Of a DNA stretch of 64,000 nt, positions 27,926-38,801 are shown piece after piece. The stretch is from assembly GCA_911728435.2 (NCBI GenBank), contig OU452201.1, positions 10,354,001 through 10,418,000 of the forward strand, in the 5' to 3' direction. The notes beneath the pieces are model-generated. The model had not been told where the DNA came from, searched no databases, and worked only from the letters and a program-made list of their open reading frames with translations. Every line of letters begins with the position of its first letter. Position 1 is the stretch's first letter. The position numbers and the translations under genes are program-made. Source of the DNA: Apoderus coryli. Taxonomy: Eukaryota > Arthropoda > Insecta > Coleoptera > Attelabidae.

Positions 27926-30900
27926 TTACTGTCCTCCGCCTTGGTTTTCTTGATTCGTAGCTGATGAAATCAACATAACTATAACTACGGGCACAATATA
28001 CATCCACTACAAAAAAAAACAGGGTTTGCTAGTTTTCACAATCTTGGAATTGGTATCCCTAATAGGTAAAAATTAATGTTAGCTTGCTGCTAGGGCTGCA
28101 ATATTAATGTAGAAACTCGAATTCTCTAATATTAACAATATTTCACCAGAAGAACTTTTCTCAACAATAATTACTTACATATTTGGCTAAAAACGATCGA
28201 TTATCTTTCATATCACCCTTTTCTTTAGCTTCACGTTCTCGTTCTAGTTTTTGAATAAATGACGCTGTATCTGGGCTAAAAGTAAAAAATATACATTATC
28301 AAATAAATCTTTAGTTTTGTTGTTCACTTGATAACATTTGAATCATTGGCAAAATATAACAATGTATAATCTCAAAATCTCTTACGTCGGTCCAGAATCT
28401 GTGTGTCTTACATAAACGCTAGTAGTGAATTCTTTTAATTTATTTTCTATGGTATCAATATGAGATCCTTCACAAGTCGATTTAGATGCAATTATATCTG
28501 TTACACTTATAACTCTGCCCATATAATCCAATGAAATACTTAGGCGATCGTCCAAGTCTGCTTCTGCTAACATACACTAGAAAATAAATACAATATAAAT
28601 CTAATATGATGCAATTTCAAACGAAACATTGGTCATAACCAAATTTCAAATAGATCAGTAGTGATTACATTAAGAGGGGCGTTTGAATACAATCGTTTGC
28701 AGACCTATTTTTGCGCATGGTAGACTCCACTAATACGTATCTGGTAACAAAAATTTTGATAGGGAGTTAAAGAGTAAAGATGGGATTAGGTATTGAAGTA
28801 TTTTGAAGTTGAAATATTGGATAGTTAGTTCAAAAACAGAGTTAGAAAATCATCATATTTCGCTTTGCAGGCATAATTTTGCGCATGGTAGTCGCCACTA
28901 AGACGTATCTGCTAGCAAAAATTTTCATAGGGTTTTAAAGACAAAAGATGGGATTAGGTAATGAAGTATTTTCAAGCGGAAAGATTAAATAGTTAACTCA
29001 TAAATTGAGTTCAAACATGGGTAATTTTTTCACATTTACAGATATATTTTTGTGGATGGAAATCTCCACTAATACGTATCTCGTAGCAAAAATTTTAATA
29101 GGGTTTTAAAGACTGAGGTTTGGATTAGGTAATAAGCTATTTTGACGCTACAACAATAAATAATTACTTAATAAATTGAGTTCAAAGTCAGCAACTTTTT
29201 CCTCATTTTGTGCTATGATTCTAATATTTAATAATGATAATATTACTTTATTACCTTATTTACATATTTAACAATCACTTGTAATTAAAATTGTACGTGA
29301 AAACTTTCTGTATTAGACAATATCCATATTTAAAAAAATCCCTCATATTTTCCTTCAAATATCCGCCATTTTCTTATAATTTTTTTATAAATGTAGGCAA
29401 CAAACATATAATGCGTAGTTGGGACAGTATTGAAGAGATGGCGCTGTTTATACACAGTGAGACAAAAATCTAATGGTTTTGTCGTACTTATATTATTAAT
29501 ATTTAGTTGTATGTGGTATAGTATATTATGTATATGCGTATGTACTAGGAGTAGAGATTATTAACTTTAGCCATGTACAGTAATATCAGAGAATAAATAA
29601 ACATCTATGGTAATATTATGTAGGTATACCTACTGTTAGAGGATAAATACAAGAAGGAATAAAGTACGAGTAGTTAGTTTGTTACGTTAGTTTAGTGGAA
29701 ATAATACAATTATAATAATTATTAAAATTCTGTTTGGTTACGTAGGTCATATATTTTTGATTATATTATAACTAGTCGGCAAAGTTTTAGGGTGACAACC
29801 GATTTTTTATGATCTATAGAGAGATTACAAGAACTCCCGACTGGTAGTTATTATAAAATTATAAGATACCCTTGGTGGGGGTTTAAATAGCGGTTAAAAT
29901 TTCACCAGTTAGGTAGTTGGAACGTATATACAGGGTTATTCACGCCATACGACACGGAATACTGTGGTTAAACTATTTAATTTCCTTAAAGTTTTATTCG
30001 TGGGTTCGATAAAAATGATTTATGGCTACATTTTAAAAATATTGTGAGTCTATACAGGGTGTCCCAAATATAAGAAATTAACCATAGTTGCATTTTTTTA
30101 AATGGAATGCCCTGTATATGAATAAATTTTTAGATTCCCTGTTCAAAATAAACCTAAATTTTTTTTATGTTTTAATAAAAATATAGACATAATTTGAATG
30201 AAAAAATTCACACCTATTTGTTTGTTCTTTTTAAGCCAGTCTAGGCTGATAAATATCTCATCACTTGTTACGCCAAATATAAAAAATCACCAATACTAAA
30301 TACAGGGTGTCCAATAATATAACTTATATGAACGTAAAGTTTAATTCTAAATAACTTGTGTATTTCAAATGCAACACCCGGTATATGAGGTAAAAATTAG
30401 ATGCACAAAGTAATTCTCTGTCAAATATTATATAATACTTTCCTATGGATAACTCTTGACGTTTTCGTGGAAAATGCACATATTCATAATATTATGCGAA
30501 TTTTTAATTGAACCTGTTAATTTCATGTAGACCACCCTGTATTTGATCATGATGAAATTAATTATCTATTAATCACTATGAGGTTTTCTTATAGATATGT
30601 ATATTTTTTTAATGTATGGAAAAAGCACATATTGGTAGTAATAGGAAGAATTTTTTAAAATTATATTTGTCATGTCGGCCATGAGAATTTGACAAACCAT
30701 AATTTAAACAATAACATAATAAATAAATAAATTTTTCACTTAAATTAAATAACAAGATATACCTTCATAAAAACTGATAAATTTTATAATAAATGTTCAA
30801 AATGATTGGACTCTAGGCACATATGAATCCTTTTCTTAAATCCTTCAACAACTTTAACCTGGTGTAACGCTTCTAAACGCTTCATTTATTTGGTTCTTCA

Positions 30901-33900
30901 TCTCCTCTATTAAAAAAGTTTTCATTTGCGATGATTTTGTTCCTGGCCCATGTACAAAATTCAACACGATTTAAAATCAATATTGAAAAGTTATTGATGC
31001 AGTTGCACTGTGTTTGGGTGGTATCTTTCGTTAAACTGCCTTAACAGTCTCTCGAAGACCGCTTTTTTGGGGTGATTTTGCCCCAGGAGCCTTTGAGCGT
31101 AAACTCGCGATGCCAGTAAAGCGTTTTTGGACCATTCTCCCAGAATAAAAATCATGTCTATTCTTTCTCCTTTGGAATAGGTTCGCATTTTTGAATTGAA
31201 TTAAATCAAATGTCACAGATAAAAAACTGTTTTCTGAAAAATTCTCAACTCTTAAGTAAGAATTTTCAACAGACTATTCGACAGTAAATATCAAATTAAA
31301 AGAAATGTATTCTATCTTCTCAAATTCTCATGGCTGACTTGATAAATATTATATTTTTGAAAATTCTTTCTCTTATTGCCAATATGTGTGCCTCTTCCAT
31401 GCAAAATTAAAGATAAGTATACATATCTATAAGAAAACTTTAATTTAACTTTAATTTTTGCATCATCAAATACATGGTGGTCTACATGAAACTAAGAGAT
31501 TCAATTTCAAATTTCCCTAATATCATGAATATGTGCATTTTCCAAGTATTATAATATTTGACAGATAATTACTTTATGCATCTAATTTTGACCTCATATA
31601 CTGGGTGTTCCATTTGAAATAAACAAGTTATTTAGCATTAAACTTTACGTTCATATAAATTATATTATTGGACACCCTGTATTTAGTATTGCGGGTTTTT
31701 TTTTGGCGTAACAAGTGATGAGTGGGTATATTTATCAGCCCAGACTGGCTTAAAAAGAACAAACAAATAGGTGTGAATTTGTTCTTTCATATTATGTCTA
31801 TATTTTTATAAAAATTTAAATATTTAAAAAACTGTCAGGTTTAGGTGAGATGTACTTTAATGAAAGTTAGGTTTATTTTGAACGGGGAATCCAAAAATAT
31901 ATTCACATACAGGGCATTCTATTTAAAAAAACACAACTATGGTTCATTTCTTATATTTGGGACACCCTGTATAGACTCACAATACCTAATACCCTACTTA
32001 ATTTTTAAAATTTTTACTGTTAAAATAATCACTGTACCAATCGTAAATCAAATAGATAGGTACTATGTTAAACCGCATATTAAACTAAAACTTAATTTTT
32101 CTCGAAAATGCAGCATTCTATCATATTGAGATAAGAATACCTCATATTTCCTAAGAATGTTGTCAGAATTCTCCAAAAGTTAGTGAAAAAGAAGTTTTTT
32201 ATTAAAAATGTCCGTTGATACCCGTTTAGACGCCTAAGTTCGCAATTTAATTCAGCAGTGTATGGCTAACGAATGCTTCTATTTAGGGAAATATCTTTTT
32301 CACCTTTCACTCCAATGGCTAAAGGCGCTTTCGCGATACCTTTAAAAAACCTATGCTAAGCCGCCATCTTTTAAAAACTATAACTTCTTTCAGAAGCAAT
32401 TTTGCATTAGAAGTTTGGCGTTGAATTGCCATGAAATCTGCTCTAGAATTTGTGGCTTTCGCTTGGTCCATTAGTTTCTGGACACATTGTATACTATTAG
32501 GAAAGACACTCTTTGATGCATGAAATAAGCGTCTCATGGTTTTGAAACTGACAAACTAAAACAACAGGGCTAACCTAATACATTTTGAAAAACACTGCAA
32601 GCATACAGGGCGGTCCAAAGAAGAGATAAGTATGTATTATCATAGTATTTTAATAGTCCCTCAAAAATAACTGGGATTCGTTTTAAGGTGTCATTTACCT
32701 ATGTTTTACGGTTTTCACAAAAATCATCAATTTGTGAAAATATTTAAAAATCTTGACTATTTATCGCAAATAAAACCAGTTTTTTTACATTCATCCTTTT
32801 TATGTATATAGTATAGTATATAACTATGACTAGTCTACGCGAAGATAAGCATCAAACGTATAAGAATACGAGCACAAAAAAGAATGTGAAAATAATTTAC
32901 GCAAAATAGAAATATGACATTTTAGGGTCACTATGTATTAGTTTTTGGCGACACCTATTGAGGAGAAGAATGTATTAAAATATTCTATAAAATTACTCTA
33001 AGTTAAGAAATGAATGATTCGGAATACAATGAGATTCACTAGCGCCACCATCGGACATTTTTGTAAGTAACCATTTCGGATTCCCCTCTTAACACAAATA
33101 GTTTTATCCATTTTATATTTTTTAAAATATTGTTTTACTTACTGCTTTAATTGTTGATAGAAAAACCCGATCGCCACCTTCATTGCTTGTTACTATTGAT
33201 TTTAATTGATAAAAATCATTGTTCTCTGATAAATCCTATGAAAAAAGATCACTTTTAGTGTATATTAATATATTATTCACAGTGGAGCATGACAATTTTT
33301 GAGATATAAAAAATTTATATTATTACCCTATAATAAAGGATATTTTAATTACCTACCTTTAATACATAATCGACTAAGTTGTTTGGAATTGAATATTTTA
33401 TATGATCTATTCACTAATGAATCAATTTGTAATCTAAGTATTGTGAAATTTAATTGAAAGTATCCTATTATATATGAATCTAAAAAATGTCATGCGAAGA
33501 AAATATAATTTGAATCCCTCTGGAGATCAAAATATATTCAATTTCATTTGCAAATAGCACATGAGGAAGAAGCCATTCTGCACTCGGGAATCAAAATTTG
33601 TTATAGAATATATTATTATATCCTTTCATAATCGTACGATTCCTTCAATTAACTCAAAACCAAAAATATTCTGTACCTTTAACAAATTTTTCTCATGATT
33701 TTTGAGACTATTTTGGCGGACAATAGCTTGTCCTAATCGTAAACTATGAATTGTTATATTACCACGACTCAACTCTGTTAATGTTTGCGGAAAATAATGA
33801 TATAATTGAACGTTGGCCTGTCCGTCACGTTCCAAATTACTCTAAAATAAAAATCAGAATTATATTAGGATGTATTATATAAAAATATTATGATAAGTTG

Positions 33901-33971
33901 ATTTCAATACTTACTGCAGTTGCTAATGAGCAAAATACTAAAACCGTGTAAGCTATAGATAACAGATTCAT
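27926..33971 (-). CDS. EMC10: ER membrane protein complex subunit 10
   Basis: Lumenal/membrane subunit of the ER membrane protein complex, an insertase for tail-anchored and multipass proteins. Six exons, phases consistent: 33915-33971, 33677-33841, 33143-33235, 28386-28576, 28179-28275 and 27926-28006; 227 aa. Exon 1 is a complete signal peptide (MNLLSIAYTVLVFCSLATA). The lumenal beta-sandwich carries VQLYHYFPQTL, RGNITIHSLRLGQA, FLSTIKACMLAEADL, LSISLDYMGRVISV and a Cys that may pair with the CMLAEAD Cys. A charged stretch KLEREREAKEKGD precedes the C-terminal membrane span WMYIVPVVIVMLISS and a short NQENQGGGQ tail. The 4.6-kb intron 28577-33142 is filled with repeats (see entries). The identity is supported over the whole length. 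Confidence 0.9.
28699..29205. repeat. three decayed tandem units of 168-171 bp
   Basis: The anchor gcgcatgg is at 28713 and 28881, and its diverged form gtggatgg at 29052, giving spacings of 168 and 171 bp. Each unit carries ccacta-gacgtatct, agcaaaaattt and gggattaggta-tgaa blocks. The size is typical of satellite monomers. It lies in the large EMC10 intron. Confidence 0.8.
30040..31984. mobile_element. 1.9-kb foldback transposon with ~650-bp inverted repeats
   Basis: The left arm of about 30040-30695 is mirrored by the right arm of about 31315-31984. Outer ends are tattgtgagtctatacaggg and its complement. The arms stay alignable over their length, including a segment ctggcttaaaaagaacaaac on the right and its complement on the left. 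Within each arm the motif tacagggtgtcc recurs in alternating orientation (left arm 30053, 30109, 30301, about 30375 and 30531). The 620-bp centre holds a short helix-turn-helix frame (30991-31188). Ends and internal fragment point to the Tc1/DUF4817 group. It lies in the EMC10 intron. Confidence 0.85.
30991..31188 (-). pseudogene. DUF4817-like helix-turn-helix fragment of a transposase
   Basis: A 65-aa frame opening MRTYSKGERIDMIFILGEW, with ASRVYAQRLLGQNHP and VFERLLRQFNE. It matches the layout of the DUF4817 DNA-binding helix-turn-helix at the N-terminus of insect IS630/Tc1-like transposases. The catalytic part is absent, so the foldback element is non-autonomous. Confidence 0.7.
32600..33050. 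other. EMC10 intron stretch without a recognised feature
   Basis: AT-rich intronic DNA. It begins near a further tacagggcggtcc transposon-end motif (about 32606), with no internal coding seen. The minus frame 32319-32537 beside it could not be assigned. Confidence 0.3.
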
Positions 33972-34120
33972 TTTAATTGTTTGAACTTTTAGCATGAAAT
34001 ATATTTTAGTTATAATATAATTTTTGTAATTATATTTTGATTTTTGATATAAATTAGAAAATTAGGGTTAGAAACTTCCTTCTTTCCTTCATGGGGTCTA
34101 TTTTTGAAAACGGGCGCGTC

Positions 34121-34224
34121 GGCAGTAGAACAACAGATATTGTCATTATAAAGACAATGAAAAGAGGCGGCGTTGTGCTAATTTAGTATGCTGTACCTCG
34201 CTTCGATTGATCGTTCTACTGCCC
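34121..34224. repeat. small inverted-repeat element with a palindromic core
   Basis: The ends ggcagtagaac (34121) and gttctactgcc (about 34213-34223) are inverted. Inside, attgtcattataaagacaat (34139) resembles the micro-palindromes at 34340, 35144, 35654 and 51341 but has no clear target duplication. The right half carries a cctcgcttc-gatcgttctact block that recurs at 34395, 51213 and 51446. Confidence 0.5.
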
Positions 34225-34331
34225 AGTTTGCAATAATAGGCCACCAAAGGTCAATGTACACCAGAAAACAGAGTAAAGCTGTGGTTATAAATACCTGAGA
34301 AAAATAAACAAACATCTGAGATAAATACACT

Positions 34332-34380
34332 GGCTGTGGCATTGGCTTTATAAACAACCTTTTAAAGACAATGGCTGTGG
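34332..34380. mobile_element. 33-nt micro-palindrome insertion with 8-bp target duplication
   Basis: The target duplication ggctgtgg lies at 34332-34339 and again at 34373-34380. The insert 34340-34372 runs from cattggctttataaa to ttttaaagacaat, so its ends are near-complementary. Same family as 35654-35674 and 51341-51359. Confidence 0.65.
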
Positions 34381-34477
34381 TAATTCAAGCTTTCTGTGCC
34401 TCGCTTTTCCTGATCTTCTACTCTCTGTTTTTCAGGATTTGATAGGCCCACAGCTCGTTTAAACCTCGGTTTAAACT

Positions 34478-34530
34478 AATGTGGCATGATCACTTACCAC
34501 TCACTTGTATAGTTTTCGATATAAAAGGAC
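34478..34530 (-). repeat. dispersed ~50-bp motif, copy 3
   Basis: On the minus strand: TATATCGAAAACTATACAAG, TGAGTGGTAAGT, GATCATGCCACATTAG. It lies about 500 bp upstream of the EMC10 start, in that gene's orientation. It is the most diverged of the four copies. Confidence 0.45.
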
Positions 34531-35118
34531 ATATTGATTTTTTATATCAATGAAAACGTGAAAATTAGGTCTTCGAATGAGCTTTTTCTCGATTTGCTAT
34601 TATCCTGTTATATTTCCTCTGAGTTGTGCCTGAAAATACTTCTAGCTGAGTTTTCCTGAATAACCAGCAATAGCTGAAACCACCTCCATTTACATCAGTT
34701 TTCAGGAGGCATTAGCTGAAAGTTGCGTATATTCAACTGTAAATGGAGTTGAAAAGTTGAAAGTGAAGCTAACGGAGTTTCGACAGCGCAGGATAGCAGA
34801 AGTTGTAGAAGCAAACCAGCTAAAAGTTATATAATAAAGCATACCCTAAGTTTGGATGTTGAGTTTATTGGAATTAAATTTTAAGTTGTTAGTCCCGAAG
34901 TACCTACGTGAAACAACCGATACAAACCCAAAATATAACGTAGGTAAGTATGCGTTTACATTATTTTTTGTTAGAATGTTAATTATTTTATAGTTTGAAT
35001 ATTCGTTTTTATTATTATTGTTAGAATTTATAATTATTTTGTGAACCCCGCAGAGAAAGTTTAAACATTGACATTACAAAAAAAGTTGGCGTAAGTTTTT
35101 GTTATTTGAAGATGTAGT

Positions 35119-35278
35119 CCAAATAATTTTAATATTTCTTTACCATTGTCTTTATAAATAAAAGACAATGTCATTACTATTGTCATTATATGTTTATAAA
35201 GAATACCATACATGGTGCTCCGAAACATGTATGGTCATGGTAAAGAAATATTGGGAGATATATTAAAATTATTTCGTG
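35119..35278. mobile_element. palindromic MITE carrying an inner micro-palindrome
   Basis: The left arm aaataattttaatatttctt (from 35121, running to tac at 35143) is mirrored by 35240-35278. Inside the left arm sits cattgtctttataaataaaa followed by gacaat (35144-35169). Its flanking 8-mers ttctttac and gtcattac match at 6 of 8 positions, so it is a probable older insertion of the micro-palindrome family. Confidence 0.6.
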
Positions 35279-35621
35279 GGGGTCAGACATTTATTGTTTC
35301 ATATACAAAGAATTAACGATACCTACTTACCTACTTATTCAGAAATTTTTATTCACACAACTTTATAAATAAATTTTAGATTTTAAGTTTGGAAGAGTTA
35401 CATTTATTAAAAACTAAAATAAAACAAAATAAACAGTTATAGTAATAATAGGTAATATAATATAACGGTGATTCTTCTCAAAGCTGCACCCCTAAAAACA
35501 AACCAAATTGTAAAGATATTTGTAATTTAAACAGAATGCCGTGATTTTTCAATCACAGTATGGTAGTTTTATGTTACTGTGATTTTTTTGCTACTTATCA
35601 CTGATTTGCCGTAGACTTTTA

Positions 35622-35761
35622 TGGCCGTTTGCACAAACAGTTTTAGGCAGCACCATTGTCTTTAAAAGGACAATGGCAGCACCTATTAAACTTGTATTTT
35701 GTTTGCAGTTATTCTTTCACTAACGTTAAGTCCTGCCTAAAATAGTTGGTGCAAACGGGCA
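35622..35761. mobile_element. ~140-bp MITE (tgSccgtttgc ends), copy 1
   Basis: Termini tggccgtttgcacaaac and gttggtgcaaacgggca are inverted and flanked by TA. The right-half block cttgtattttgtt is shared with copy 2 at 51280-51428. The TA target suggests a mariner/Tc1- or PIF-like element. A micro-palindrome is inserted at 35654-35674. Confidence 0.75.
35646..35682. mobile_element. 21-nt micro-palindrome insertion with 8-bp target duplication
   Basis: Target duplication ggcagcac at 35646-35653 and 35675-35682, around an insert of 21 nt beginning cattgtctttaaaagg and ending gacaat. It interrupts the MITE at 35622-35761 at a different place from the insertion in the sister MITE at 51280. Confidence 0.75.
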
Positions 35762-36113
35762 TAAGGCGACCAAAAAAGCCAACTGCAGCAAACAAGCTTT
35801 AATTCAAAGAAAAAAATCACAATTCACGCTTATATATTAAATAATGACAGAGAACTTTGAGTTTAAGTCTGGTATAGCAAATGCTTTGTGGTCGTCATTG
35901 ATATATTATAGCCAAGATATTTATGACACAAACCATATACTTAGCAGTGAAAAGCACGCTTGCTTCAGAGGTACGTACCGTCCTAGTACAAGAGGTACTA
36001 TAGGAATTTTATATTTTTATATCGCATATTTTGGACTACCCAGTCCTGATTACTCAATTTACCAGAAATGTGATTATCTGGGACTCGAATGCCCAATACA
36101 AATGCCAAAAATT

Positions 36114-38402
36114 TCATGACACGATTTTCGTAATTGACATTAAAATATATTTTACCTTGTTGATAAATTTCTCTGGCATTGCATCTCTGACATTTGGATG
36201 AGAATATACACCGGGACATTTAACATTCATCAAAACTGTATTAATAATATCGACAATTAAATCTTCCAATACGTATGCGGCATTTTTTCCACAAACCTTT
36301 GCCGATTTTACGTAAGTACAGTCTCTTATTGATTTATATGTTCTGAAATTAAAAAAAAAATGTTTTCACTTCAAATGTTTCTGGAAAAGTAAAGTAAAAA
36401 TATGGTAGGTACTATATTATTAAGCCAACCCTTACTTGCATACTGCTTCTTTATCTTCATCTTCGTTCCAATCTCCGGGACCATTGCATGAATGTAGATC
36501 TAAACTTAATTCACTTAGACATTTCGAATATTTTTCCCATTCTACAATATGAAAGTTACCATTATTTAGTTTAGCAATTTTATCACTTGCAGAGTTATAA
36601 GTACAGGGTGTTCCGTTTTCAAACCGAGATACGTATATAACAGTGACTAGAGGATACCAATAAGCTCGTGCAAAATATGTTATTCTTAGTAACTGTACCC
36701 TGCTGTACCGCCTTCCATTAAAAAGATACAGAACGATTTGTCTTTTTTGCCATTTTCTTCCTTTTATAGACTGCTTTTATATTTTGAATGTTTATTGTTT
36801 TAACAGGTCTAATCAACAGCTGATGACAGACGGATTGAAAATTAACTAAATTATGTCGTCGACTACATACCAATAGTACTCTATATATCCGAAACGTGTC
36901 AATGCGTTTACAGGTTCAAAAAACTTTTGAACTAGGGAAATTTTCCCATTGAAATCTACACTAGTTTTATTAAATATACGTATTTAAATTATTAATCAAC
37001 ACGTTAACCTACCACAACCCCCAGAAAATTGTAAGTGCGTTGAGCCATATTCTTCAGTAGGGTTAACGGGTTTTGCAAAATATTTGCTATTATTTCCAAA
37101 AATTTGTAAAAACACAGGAAGTAGGTAGGATACCAAATTTTAAATCAAACCACTTTTATACAATAAATTTTTGATACTTACGTCTAACGAAGGGATCGTC
37201 TTTACATAACTTCTTACTCAACTTTTTTACGCCAGCAATCAGTGACATGAATAAATCGTTATCCTTTGGTGGATGACATGTGGTTATATAATCTCCTATC
37301 CGTTTCAGCTTAGAAGATATTTTGCTAATTAAATACATAAACGATATTTTGATTTCAACTTTGTTATATAATGGATAAGAACATCTACAGTCCAGAGCCG
37401 CATTAACAATATAGCAAAAGTAGGTACCCAAATTGCGCAAGTTTTATTATTATACAACGGCCCCATGCTGACTTAATCCGCCTCTGATATAGATAGTTGA
37501 AAATATATTATTGTAATAAAATTGATACCATTTTTAGAAATTAAATCGTTACCTAACTCAAATTGTTTTGAGGGCTTTAAATATACATATTTGGAATTCA
37601 GTACTGTTATTTGAAAGTTAAAGGGAATAATAAGATTAGAAACTTAAACGCACACTGCACACTAGATACATTAATGTTACCTACTTGCACATTGGTTGAA
37701 TGTTCTGAAATGCTAAATGTATTATATGTTCTGGCATAACCACTGATATTTCTGCTAAATGTTGCATAAGAATATCCTCAGAGCATGGTTCTTTTTCTGA
37801 AGTACTTTCAATAGGAGCAGCACGCACATGGCGAACTTCATCAGGTTCAAAGAGAATATAAGCAGCTGAAACCAATATTTTAAATAAACCTAAAATATCA
37901 CAACATATTGTGCCTTTAATCGCGCAAAAAGTCATTGGATAAATATGGCGGCTGTCCGAAAACTAAACTGACAAACAGACATGACTATTTGAAATTGTTG
38001 TCAAAATGCTTGCAATTCTTTCACACAAGGGTGGATCCATTGAGATCCACTCTCCTTCCATCGGAACCCTATTTTTTCGGTGGCTGCAACAAGTCCTTTG
38101 CAGGTTTTCAAATATTTGTTTCGTAATTATTACCGACGGATTGTATACATTGCAATGCAACAATAATTATCTCCATACCACACATACCTACACTATGGAG
38201 AAGCTATTAATTTCATGAATTATTTTCAGCGGAAATACGTGTTTTGAGTCATTATGGGGAACTGTAATATATAGTATAAACAATACAGACTTATAAATCT
38301 TTTTTCTATCTACATACTAATAAACATAGAAACGTACAAAAAAATCTTACCCCGTTTAGTAAATATAGCATAAATTATTAGAATTTTCAACAATGTTTTC
38401 AT
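36114..38402 (-). CDS. predicted secreted cysteine-rich protein, family uncertain
   Basis: Five exons join in consistent phase: 38351-38402, 37685-37865, 37182-37384, 36436-36541 and 36114-36342; 256 aa. Exon 1 is a signal-peptide-like MKTLLKILIIYAIF. The mature part has regularly placed cysteines: EPCSED, PMCKCSYP, TTCHPPKDN, KKLCKDDP, KCLSEL, SCNGPGDW, AVCK, DCTYVKSAKVCG and KCPGVY. No membrane span follows the signal. The spacing is reminiscent of insect 27-kDa hemolymph glycoprotein-like or similar Cys-rich secreted families, but I cannot confirm membership. The last exon could instead splice at AAG|gtaaaa (about 36153) to an unseen exon. An alternative reading is a short C-terminal tail to the stop at 36114. 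A transposon end fragment (36602 onward) lies in intron 3. Confidence 0.6.
36602..36730. repeat. transposon-end fragment
   Basis: Starts tacagggtgttccgtttt. It resembles Tc1-like element ends found elsewhere in the window. A possible inverse end is gtaccctgctgta near 36700. It lies within the intron of the secreted-protein gene. Confidence 0.35.
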
Positions 38403-38589
38403 TAATGTGCTTTCTGTAAAATAAATAGTTCTTGGTATAAGAGTATACTTCAATAATGTAAGGTGATTAATATGTCAATCTGTTTCACAATTTTTCAAGT
38501 AATACAGGATGTCCCCTTTAAGTCAATTAATAAATATATTCAGAAATTCAATGACATGTTCTTCAAAAAAAATTAAACGGTTTGCTTTG

Positions 38590-38800
38590 TATAGCTGCTG
38601 CTTCCCTTTTAAAATAAGCTTTGGTACTAATGTCGAATGCCGATTGTGCCTGGGGGATGACGAGACGGCGGAACAATTATTATATTCTTGCCCAAACTGT
38701 AGCTATAGAATTAGATTCGCAACATTCGATGAACTAGCCCTTGTACCAGCGAGTCTTAAAGAAAGCTCAGACAGCCAAAGAATTAACTGCTGGGTGTAAT
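38590..38800 (+). pseudogene. C-terminal fragment of a non-LTR retrotransposon polyprotein
   Basis: Frame 38509-38799 contains VECRLCLGDDETAEQLLYSC then PNCSYRIR. This is the CxxC...H/E...C layout typical of the zinc-knuckle-like tail after the RT domain in insect LINEs. There is no RT upstream, and stops follow. The match is by pattern only. Confidence 0.45.
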
Positions 38801-38801
38801 A

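Noticed and set aside
31845..32129. Open frame overlapping the right arm of the foldback element
   Set aside because: It is composed largely of inverted-repeat arm sequence, so it is a chance frame.
32319..32537. 72-codon minus frame in the EMC10 intron
   Set aside because: No recognisable family. It may be a transposon shadow, but nothing supports it.
35844..36119. 91-codon plus-strand frame
   Set aside because: Lies antisense to the last exon of the secreted-protein gene and has no independent support.
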